Assembly: GCF_000400465.1 (NCBI RefSeq)
Contig: NW_008806279.1
Coordinates: 1 to 64,000 of the forward strand
Direction of reading: 5' to 3'
Length of the DNA stretch: 64,000 bases
From: Wallemia ichthyophaga EXF-994
Lineage: Eukaryota; Basidiomycota; Wallemiomycetes; Wallemiales; Wallemiaceae
Shown: positions 34,218 to 43,149 of the stretch, piece by piece
How positions within the stretch are numbered: position 1 is the first letter of the stretch
Layout of the letters: every line of letters begins with the position of its first letter
Notes under the pieces: model-generated
What the model was told of the DNA's origin: nothing
Database searches by the model: none
What the model saw: the letters and a program-made list of their open reading frames with translations, nothing else
Position numbers and translations under genes: made by a program

Positions 34218-35405
34218 ATGGTAAGAAATATCCGCGTCTTGAATCGTTTTCTCTTACGCTTGTTGGTACAGGGCAGGCGTAAGATTACTATAGCTCCTTT
34301 GAAGGAGGATCGTAATAGATCAGTCACCTTTTTAAAGCGTAAGACTGGCTTATTCAAGAAGGCACATGAATTGGGTGTTCTATGTTCTGCAGATGTCGCT
34401 GTCATTGTCTTTGGTAATAACGGCAAGCTACATGAATTCTCTAGTGGAAATATTGAAAAGATTTTGATGAAGTATACGGAGCACTCTGGTGAAACTGAGC
34501 GTCGGGGGCCGCGCGATTTCACTGATTCAAATGAGAACGATGACAATGATAATGATATTGAGCAAGATAATGAGCATGATGATAATATGGAACATCATCA
34601 ATCTACTCATTCACCGAGTGTTAGCGTTAGTGCAAGACAAGATGATAAAGACATCAAACCGCGCATCCAAGTCGATCAATTGGGTGATGAAAATGCTCAC
34701 TCACCTTCACCGTCATTTACGCAAAACCATCCAGCGCACCCACCGCAGCTGCCTCGATCTCCAAAACCAATCTCCCCGAAACCACTTTCACCTTATCCTA
34801 TGCCTTCGTCTTTCTTGTCTCCAAACTCACACACTCAACCACAGCATAATGAAACGTTTATGAATTGGCAATTTGCGCAGATGCAAGCTCAGATGATGTC
34901 ACAACAGCAACAGCAACAGCAACAGCAACATCAACATCAACAGCAACATCAACAGAGAACAACTCAACCATCACCGCAGCAGCATTTCTTATCACCATCA
35001 ACACACCTCCTCAATCCAAACTCACCCAATAGCTCTCATCCACCACCGCCGTTTTTTGCATCGCCAAACATGTCTAATATGCCAGGTATGCCATGGTACG
35101 CTCCCATTCCACCTGTAGCATGGCCACCACCTCCTGCGCCTCCCTCTCAACTACCAAATTCCATGTTCATGGATCCCTTCCAATTCCCCTTGGAGGGATT
35201 TGGTGGCTCATCAGAAACTCCATTCCAGTGGCCGATTTCAAATAAAGATAGTAGCAACGATAACAGTAGCGCACAAAATCCTCAAAATCCTCATGCCCAT
35301 AAATCAGCTGGTTCTGATACGGCTGCAAGCACAACAACGACAGCGACACCTGTCAAGACGGAAGATGACTCACCACGACCTGGAAAGCGAACGCGAAAAA
35401 GTTAG
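34218..35405 (+). CDS. MEF2-type MADS-box transcription factor (Rlm1/Smp1 class)
   Basis: The first coding exon is the ATG alone (34218-34220); a 51-nt intron (34221-34271) precedes exon 2, which begins GGCAGGCG. Joined, the protein begins [20 protein letters not shown] and continues [29 protein letters not shown], an intact MADS domain with the MEF2-type start. Length 378 aa. After residue ~75 the protein is disordered: acidic Asn/Asp-rich, then Pro/Ser-rich, with a Gln/His tract at about 34900-34970. In yeast, Rlm1 is a target of the cell-wall-integrity MAP kinase; several SP/TP sites here would suit such control, by inference. The intron has no stop and length 3n, so retention would give a 17-residue insert after Met1. 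Confidence 0.92.
   Translation: MVRNIRVLNRFLLRLLVQGRRKITIAPLKEDRNRSVTFLKRKTGLFKKAHELGVLCSADVAVIVFGNNGKLHEFSSGNIEKILMKYTEHSGETERRGPRDFTDSNENDDNDNDIEQDNEHDDNMEHHQSTHSPSVSVSARQDDKDIKPRIQVDQLGDENAHSPSPSFTQNHPAHPPQLPRSPKPISPKPLSPYPMPSSFLSPNSHTQPQHNETFMNWQFAQMQAQMMSQQQQQQQQQHQHQQQHQQRTTQPSPQQHFLSPSTHLLNPNSPNSSHPPPPFFASPNMSNMPGMPWYAPIPPVAWPPPPAPPSQLPNSMFMDPFQFPLEGFGGSSETPFQWPISNKDSSNDNSSAQNPQNPHAHKSAGSDTAASTTTTATPVKTEDDSPRPGKRTRKS
34900..34975 (+). repeat. CAG/CAA/CAT glutamine-histidine tract
   Basis: Mixed CAG, CAA and CAT codons encode about eight glutamines followed by alternating Gln and His in the MADS-box protein. Such tracts vary in length between strains in fungi and often lie in activation domains. 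Confidence 0.8.
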
Positions 35406-36095
35406 TGTGCTCAAGTTCAAGGTTGAACTGAAATTGAAATTATGGATGGACACTTTTCGTGCTTTTCAACTTATAAAGATAATTAAACAGATTTTTTTTA
35501 TGTCGCTTTATTTCATAGATGAACACTTTTCACTTTGTTGAAACTAAAGTTGTATCTGCATTTTTAGCCTGTCGATAGAAAAGCTGTTGTATGTGAGACA
35601 CGGTAATATCCTGCAAAATTCTGAAATTTAAGCAGAGATTTGCAGGGACGTTGAGAGGAAGGGTACATCCACTTCTCATTCTCAATAAGTCTGAATCGAT
35701 GATACCTTTAAGCCTAAGATTCTGATTTAGATTTTGAGTGCATTTAAGTATTGTTGCATCTGAATAATAATGCACAAGTTATCAGTGTATTACAGTAATA
35801 TTAAGCTATAGTACTTTTACTCGCATCTTTTCAATTATAGTGAGACTATCCTTGTTGGTGGCAAATTTAGCAGACCTTCTTGATGTCTTTTCAACGAGAC
35901 ACCCAAAATTGAAAAGTACCAAAATCGTATTGACAGGAGCATTCTCAACTGAGGTTTGCGTCGCTATCATATCCCTACGCCAAGAACATGTCTTGATATC
36001 AAATTGTACAAGAGTTATTTCTCATTCACTCACTTATGAAATTACCTTGATAAAATATTGCCAACAAAACACATAAATACTTGTCAAAAACAAAC
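35406..36095. other. 690-bp convergent gap without a recognised gene
   Basis: Lies between the MADS-box stop and the PDAT stop. It contains two short frames of about 80 codons (35530-35775 on minus; 35840-36076 on plus, the latter without an ATG start). Neither shows a family motif or a convincing splice partner. It is longer than the other convergent gaps here (56-272 bp), so a small or non-coding gene is possible but unsupported. Confidence 0.4.
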
Positions 36096-38944
36096 TTACA
36101 AGACATCCTGACTCCTCTTCAAATCCCAATCAATCCGCTCGCTAATCTGTTTTATATTGCTAACGATGTGATCTTGCACATCGTCGCCATGACCAGCAGC
36201 GATTTTGAGAATGATTTGATTCAGGGGAGTTGAGCCGAGTATATCGACATGGTCGCCTGTGTTATCCCCACCTCTAAGATCGAGACTATCAGGCTGATGT
36301 TCCACTTCATACGTAACTATCCGGCTGTTGCCTGGGTTGTAGCGTCTATCTTCGCGCCTCCAACCTTCCGCACACATTGCACCTAGAGATGTAAGCGACA
36401 CTGTGCCATCGCCTTGACCAAATTTGACGCCATTCGATACACTAGGCGTAGTACTGTCAGTGCTAAAGTCATTTTCGATGGCGTGTTGAGACGTTAATGG
36501 CAAATCTTCTTGCGATTCATGCGTAACAGTGCAATTTTCCGCCTCACATCGTCCCACCTCGAGATCAGACTGAAGCTGCTGATGCGTCTTGGGTCCTTCG
36601 CTGTAATAGTATGAACGCTGAAGATATTTCATTAGAGGCGTTCGTTGCTTAGATTTTCGGTTTAAAGTCTTCCCACTTACTTCTGTTGGTTTACCCACAC
36701 CGTAAACACAGTAGATGGACATCGACGGCGCATTTGGGAGACGCGTTTCGAGGGGATTTGACCATTTAGTAGGATCATTGTTGTTTGCATCAAGCTAGAA
36801 AAATGTGAGTCTTATTGTCTTCATACACACCACGCATCACCAACCTTTTCCTCATCGATCTCAATACCGTATGAATAGTTGGTCTGCATCATCTTCTGCC
36901 AAACTTGAGGCGTATTGCTTAGTATGTAAGGATTAGATTCGGACATGGTGTAGTTGGTGCGAGTGTTGTTAGCGGCGTGGTTGTCGCGTATAGATAAAAA
37001 GCGGCCTGGATTGTTCACATTAGTGAGTAGCCGCCACTAGAGCACCCACGCACCATACGTGTCTGTCGTGTTGGCTGGATCGTCAGGCGCACTGTTCTCG
37101 TCACCCCACACTGCATCACCCCCCTTCATCCACATACCCGCTATACCAAACCACGAGCGGAAGAGATCAGCGCGCTCCTCCTTGCTGAAGAACTTCTCGA
37201 GAGCGTATGCCCCAGCGGGATTCAGCTCCACAGTGTCTTTCATCTCACCCGAAAGGAGTGCTGTCATAGCTGATGGTGGAGTGGTGGCGTCAACAAGGCA
37301 GCTCAGCTTAGCTTTGAATATCCCACTCACCCTTGGGCACACCGAGTAGTGTGCCGGATATGTTTATTAGAGACTCTATGTGATCCTCTACCCATCGATC
37401 ACCACCCCCGCCATATCCTTCCGCTTCTACCCATTTGAAGAAGTACTATGCGTGGTTTAGTACTGTGTTGAGCTCAGAGCTCTTCTCGCTCCACTCACAA
37501 GCAAAACTGTGCCACCCATCGAATGTGAAGCGAGCTTGAATGGTGTGTTAAGGAAACGAAACGCAATCAACGCCTGCAGTTCCTCTCACAATTGTCTTTT
37601 TGCCGTGTATCTTTTTGTTCAGCTCTATGCGACTCTTTACTCGCGTGAAGTAGCTGTCGCGGTTTTCGAGATTCGTGTAAGCAAGTCTCCAGCTGGCAGG
37701 GACGTCATTGGAATGTCAGACGAAGACATGCTAACACTCACTCATATGCAGCCATTTCGAGATCTTGAATATCATATTAGATGGCCAAGTAGTGTACTAG
37801 TGTATGAAAGAACCTACTATTTGTATCGTCTGGGCTGTGTTAATGTTGGTATTGCGTATTTCTCCACTCACAATTGATGCATGCCAGATTCTCTATAATG
37901 GGTCTCCAGACCCAGTATCTTAGTGGGTCATTAGAGAGTTGTTGCTAGTAGACGCCCACTCACCCTTGCATGAACATACTCGCCGCATCGAGACCTTGCG
38001 CAGGTCTGACGCGTACACCAGCAGGATCTAAACCAGTGTCGCTTTCTCGGATTAGGAACGCACTCCGCCGCTAATATTTCCACCCACCAATCGAGAGAAA
38101 TTTGTCTAATCCACTCATTTTTATCCGCGAAAATACTCTTAAACATGCTAACATGTATGAGCGTGCTAAAATACAATCTGAAGAACAGACCCACGTATGT
38201 GTACCCCAGATCCGCTGTCTGAAACTCGCCAGGCTGCCTGCATCTGTTGACCAGGACTCGAGACCGGTAGTGATTACACCCGGGAAGAGCATCAAAGGGC
38301 TGTTAGCAGTAAGGCCATCTTCAGCAGCTGCCAAACCAGTTTTGAAACCGCGCGAGCTGAACCAGAGCTTAGCATCACTGATGCGTGTGGTGAGGTCATC
38401 GAAGAGGTACTCCCACTGAGCGCCCAGACCGGATAGATCAAAGTCAGGCAGATCAGCCAGTCCATTTGGGAGAGGGGCGAGTATTATAGATGCCAATGCA
38501 AACCCAATGCTGAGAAATAGGGGTAAGAGGAAGCGTCTAGTTTTCACGACGCGTTTCGTGCGCTTGAACGCGCCTTTGCGGTTGGCTTTGTCGTTTTCGC
38601 TGTGTGCTTGAGCGTGTTGAAGGAAAGGGATCTGTGGGGCGTGAGGGAGTGTGTGCGTGTCGATCGAGCTGCGTACTTCGGACAAGTCGACTGAAATTGA
38701 GTACTGTGAGAAAAGCCGGGAGTACACGAGAAGACGTTCTACCCACTCTCGTGCAACGGCGTTCCTGGCGCAACCTGCCAAGATTAAGCAGCGAATCGAG
38801 TAATAAGCTTCTACGCACCACCGAATATGATTTACGGCGAGGATCGTGCCTCAATTTCACCTGAAGCTCAGTGGCCTTCAGTTGTTCCTCTTTCTCCTTG
38901 TCCTGTCCCGCTTGCTGCATTTTCCGGCGCTGATAGATGCCCAT
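36096..38944 (-). CDS. LRO1: Phospholipid:diacylglycerol acyltransferase (PDAT)
   Basis: LCAT-family enzyme that transfers an acyl chain from phospholipid to diacylglycerol to make triacylglycerol, at the ER. Fifteen exons give 711 aa. A basic N-terminus and one membrane span (RFLLPLFLSIGFALASIILA) precede the lumenal domain: LMLFPGVITTGLESWST, RIWGTHTMFKSIFADKNEW, TGLDPAGVRVRPAQG, YWVWRPIIENLA, MAAYDWRLAYTNLENRD. Nucleophile Ser is in ASHSMGG (exon 37534-37499), Asp in GQGDGTVSL, His in GDHVDILGS. Exons of 12, 22, 28, 36 and 47 nt occur. Introns run 42-63 nt. The first two junctions (38775-38818, 38691-38746) are least certain because the N-terminus is poorly conserved. It diverges from the dolichyldiphosphatase gene. 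Confidence 0.9.
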
Positions 38945-39007
38945 CCGAGGAGATGGAGATGGCTGTTAATCACCAACGAACTCAACCAATCAAATCGATC
39001 CATCGGA

Positions 39008-39708
39008 ATGGCAGCACTCACGCATTTGGATTTAACTTACGTGCAATATACGCTGGACTCCCACGTCAGCTTTCTTCTGGCTCACGTCACGTTGTTGCCC
39101 TTTGTGTGCGCATAGCCCTGGGATACACCACGACCGCTCACACCACGCAGCACTCTCAGCGCATATGCTGCCTTGGTATATTTCAACAGAGACGCTGTTA
39201 TTCTCAACGCGTTCGCCGGACAGCTCGCCAACGAGGGGCTGAATTTGGTGCTCAAGCGGTTATTCAGAATACGCAGACAAAGTGAGAATACGGTTTCTTT
39301 GTTTATATAGCGCTAATAGCCAAAATCCCAGCTATCGGCAATGGTTATGGTATGCCTTCCTCTCACGCTCAGTTCGCAGCGTATACAGCCACTTTCATAC
39401 TGCTACACCAGTACACTCGTCTGGGAAGGGTAGATTTGCAGGCGTGGTGTGCTTGTGCCGTCGCTCTCCTCGTCGCTTACAGTCGACACCACCTCAGCTA
39501 CCACACCACCAACCAGATCATCGTAGGCTGGGCTATCGGTGCCCTTTTCGCAGTTTTCTACTTCAATCTCACTGAGGTTTCGTGTGGGTTGCGTGTAAGA
39601 AGGAAGTCTCTGCTGGGGAAGCTGTGCGGGATGCTGAGACATACCAGGTTGTTCATCGTGCATACCCTTTCGCTCAACGATCCAACACTAAGCATTAGGC
39701 GGAGTTGA
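39008..39708 (+). CDS. CAX4: Dolichyldiphosphatase (Cax4/Cwh8/DOLPP1 family)
   Basis: ER membrane PAP2-type phosphatase that recycles dolichyl diphosphate for N-glycosylation. Three exons (39008-39105, 39151-39281, 39332-39708) give 201 aa, near the family length. The active-site blocks are K-x6-R at KRLFRIRRQ, PSSH in GYGMPSSHAQF, and SR-x5-H at YSRHHLSYHTTNQ. The Gln after the last His matches DOLPP1-type proteins. Several hydrophobic spans surround them. In block 1 the proline that usually follows Arg is Gln. I placed the second intron end at 39331 (50 nt) rather than 39319 (38 nt); both keep frame and differ by four residues. The start is 63 bp from the PDAT start. Confidence 0.88.
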
Positions 39709-39920
39709 TGTGAATTTGTGCATCTCTGTATGCGCTTATGTATGCGTATATCTAATTATATACATGTTGACAATGCAGGTGTTTTGTTATGTGCAATATC
39801 TATACGATCCGAGGCAGTGAAATTGATTGGTATGATCCTATTATGTTGGAAATAAGATATCGTTAGTTGAATTGTTCCGTTCTATGCGTGGAAGTGCAAG
39901 TCTCAAGTGAAATAAAAGGT

Positions 39921-39954
39921 GGAAAGTGAAAAGTGAAAAGTGAAAAGTGAAGAG
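39921..39954 (+). repeat. 7-bp tandem repeat (GTGAAAA)n
   Basis: Four to five copies of a GTGAAAA-like heptamer lie in the 272-bp convergent gap after the dolichyldiphosphatase. The last copies diverge (GTGAAGA). It is a simple microsatellite with no evident function. Confidence 0.8.
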
Positions 39955-39980
39955 AAGAATCCGTTCCGCCATAGGTCGCC

Positions 39981-41606
39981 TCACTTGGAAGCCTTGCCGG
40001 CTTCTCCGTCGCCCTTCTCGTCTATAGACAACCTCGGTGATTCCTGATCCGAGAGGTTGTAATTTACAAACTCGTTCTCGTCCTTCTCATAGTAATGCAG
40101 CTTCGCGACGACGGGAATAGCCAGTATAATACCTACGAAAAGACCGATGAAGTTAATGTAGATGTGCACCGTCGATGTAGTATCTACTCTCTGGCTGATG
40201 GCCCATGCTACCGTCTGACCCAACGCCTCTGCCGAACGCAGGATACAAACGTAGGTAGAGAGGTTGTTCACACCACACGCATAGTGGCCCACAACCCAAT
40301 AGAGGTAATTTTGAGAGCCCTGCAGAGGATTAGAAGGTTGTATTTGGAGCCGTCGCCAACTCACCTGACCGACGAAAGTCATAAAAAAGACGACAGGGAA
40401 AGCTCTGTTAAATTCATAGGAAGCACCAGTGAAATCGAGCGCAACTGAGTTATTTGTACCGTAAATCGATCTAATAACAGCTATCCAAGTCCACAGACCC
40501 ATCTCGCAGAAGAAAAGAATGGCCAACATAGTCAGGCCTTTGGTCTTCTCACTCCAGCGCTTGCTATCGAGGTAGAAGCCCATCAGGACGGAGCTGATAA
40601 TGGCACCGAATGGGCTAATAAAGCTGGAGAGTGCACGTGTGCGTACGTTAAAGTACAAACTCGTGTAGTTGGACTGATAAGCGTAGTAAAAGTAGCTCAT
40701 GAAGAAGAGAGGTAGGAGCATGAAAACGCGTGGTTCTCTAAAAGCCTTCAACGTGCGCGTCATCTCAGTCACCAATCCATCTGTTTGGCGCATTTCTACT
40801 TTCGATCCGTCGCGTCTGTAAATGTTGGATGGGTTGGGGAAGAGGAAGGCTATTGCAAAGCCAGCAGCCATCAAGCTGAAGAAGACAATGTAGACGTTGG
40901 GATTTACTTTGCCTGAGTCGTACGAGTGTACGTTGAAGCCTAAACTGATGGAACCACCAAGTGCGAGAGGTGCAAGGTTCTTGGCCACACCCCACAACGC
41001 CAAGTAGCGTCCTCTATCGTCATTGGATGGGAGTGATGAGAAGATGGTACCCTCGGCAGCCCAGAATGCAGCGGCGCTGGTGGTTGTTAGCGGGTAATCA
41101 AGTGAGTGTTGTGAACACATACCTAATTCCACAGAGTACACTTCCACCTATAAGAAATCCGTCGTTGTGGGCGATGGAGTTGTAGTACAACGCGGCGCCA
41201 TCTGGGTTGAATTAGAACGAATACGGCACATTAAGAGCCACCCACAGACGCAGAAGAAGGCGCATCCAAGAATAAGCACCGGTTTGAGGCCGATATACGA
41301 TATAACAGGTGCAGATAGCAGGATACCGACAGTCATGAGGCCGTATACGAGTGCGTTGGCTACGGCGATAGCTTTGACACTACCGAAACCACCTGCGCCA
41401 AGATTACCGATGCCTTTAGAGGATAGTGTGAGTGAGGGTGTAAATTGGCTGTTAGTTGAGCTCACAATCAAACATTCCTGTGTGGCGTTAGAAGGCGCTT
41501 GATAGGTATCATGCAACTCACCAGGCTCGCATAGTGTCAAGATATTGGCAACCAGGCCTGCGTATGTTACAGTGCTGTAGAAGCCAGGTTTCTTGAAAAT
41601 CTGCAT
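39981..41606 (-). CDS. UNC93-like multi-pass membrane protein (MFS fold)
   Basis: Six exons (41606-41522, 41477-41466, 41413-41246, 41201-41123, 41076-40365, 40319-39981) give 464 aa. The N-terminal family block is rebuilt across introns as LTLCEPGMFDCIGNLGAGG, where UNC-93 proteins have CPGMFNAL..LGAGG. About eleven to twelve hydrophobic spans follow, with VYGAALYYNSIAHNDGFLIG, ISAAAFWAAEGTI, and a central cytoplasmic loop (NIYRRDGSKVEMRQTDG). The C-terminal tail is acidic and Ser-rich. Fungal members are probable transporters of unknown substrate. The second exon is only 12 nt. Met 41606 is chosen because TM1 follows about ten residues later; an upstream ATG at 41659 is out of frame. Confidence 0.82.
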
Positions 41607-42189
41607 ATCTGGTGAGTCTGTGGGTGTTGAGGATGGTATGAGTACACACAGCCATTTTTATTAAGTGGGGTTGGAATAAGGCGTAATCACAATCACTTAG
41701 TAACAACACTTGCTAACCGAAGAAGATTTCACCCAATCGAGTATTAGCACGCAATCAGTAACTGGATTAAAATTAGCAAAGAAATTGTAAATGATGAGTA
41801 AATATACATTGATATATCTTCATATCGCTTTATTTGGATTCATTTGATTGTATTTTACTTGATATTTATATCACATTACAGCCACAGACACGCACATCAA
41901 CAAGCCCAGAGGATGACGATATAAAGCATGAATTGAATTGATCATGCTCATGGATACGCGCTCAAGCTTCAAGCCCCTCTATTCATGTAAAGCCAGAGCA
42001 TATCCCACGACAACCTTCACAGTCGTATAAACAGCACACAGAGAAATACAAAGGATATACTCTAGCGCTCTGTACTTTTAAATAAAATATATTCACCGTC
42101 CACTCATTTCACAATAAATTTTTATCTTATATTTTTCGATGGGAAGGCAAAATTTGGATGAAACTTTCTTCAAGCTTTACGTAGTTGTC
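41607..42189. other. Divergent promoter region, UNC93-like / RPS26
   Basis: About 580 bp, A/T-rich, without coding resemblance. It includes the RPS26 promoter and first-exon leader. An ATG at 42139 opens 17 codons in frame with the spliced RPS26 start; whether it is transcribed is unknown. Confidence 0.4.
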
Positions 42190-42862
42190 AGTAAGTATAG
42201 AAATGGGAGAAAGCATGCGTGGTAGCGGATAAGGGATTAGCTTATTGAATTTATATTACATTCTCGTTGTTTCTCGTTCTTCGGCGGTGTTGGTGGTGTT
42301 GTTGGTGCTGCTTTTTCTCCTGCTTCTTGCTTCACGCCGCTCCTTCTCCTGGATTCCCTACACTACCCCCTCTAACACACCTCTTAGTGCCATTCAAGAG
42401 ACGTGCTCACGGTCGTAACAAGCCAGGCGCTTCAAGAGGTCACGTCAAGGGTGTCCGTTGCTCCAACTGTCGCCGTATGGTGCCAAAGGACAAGGCCATC
42501 AAGAGATTCACTGTGAGGTGAGTTTGAGTAGTTTCTACAGTCAGATCAACCTACTAATCCCTCATAGAAACATGGTCGAAGCTGCCGCTGTCAGAGATAT
42601 CTCTGATGCCTCCGTCTACGCTGAATACGTCGTTCCAAAGCTCTACCTTAAGGTCGCTTACTGCGTTTCTTGCGCTATCCACTCTAGAATCGTTAGAGTC
42701 AGAAGCCGTGAGGACCGTCGTAAGAGAAGCCCACCAGCAAGACCTCGTTTCAGAGATGGCAAGAAGGTCAACCCAGCTGTTGTTTCCCAAATGGACCCAA
42801 GAGCTGGCGGTAACCCTGCAAACCCACCTGCACCAATCGCAGCTAACGGTGTCAAAGCCTAA
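42190..42862 (+). CDS. RPS26: 40S ribosomal protein S26 (eS26)
   Basis: Three exons. The first ends with a lone A at 42190, followed by a strong 5' splice site GTAAGTATAG. A 197-nt intron (42191-42387) ends CTCTTAG, and TG plus CCATTC follow, so the start codon is split A|TG. Intron 2 is 42518-42567. The 141-aa product reads [53 protein letters not shown] and [18 protein letters not shown]. The zinc cysteines CSNC and CVSC are intact. Fungal S26 starts MPxKRR or MTxKRR, which supports this start. The C-terminus is about 20 residues longer than usual (Gly/Pro/Asn/Ala-rich). eS26 sits at the mRNA exit of the 40S subunit. Confidence 0.92.
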
Positions 42863-43149
42863 TTGTAATGTACAGAAAGTTTGCATGAATTCGCTACAAA
42901 TATAGCTTGAAATCTTATAGGCTTGTCTTTGGAAATGTGTTTAGAAGTTCGTGCATTGAAATTTGTCTTCTCCCTTCAAATTTAGAAGCAAATTCGAATA
43001 AAAAAGTATTGCAGTAGAGGGTTGAAATTCTCTATTGAATTGAATATAATGACTGTTAATCGCGTTGAAAGTATTCTTAACAATCTACGCTCATATGCTC
43101 AGTGGGCGTACAAGGCTAGCTCTACTGAGATATCAATTAAAAGACTTTA

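Noticed and set aside
35530..36076. Small protein genes in the 35.4-36.1 kb gap
   Set aside because: Two frames of about 80 codons on opposite strands have no recognisable motif, one lacks an ATG, and no convincing splice extension was found.
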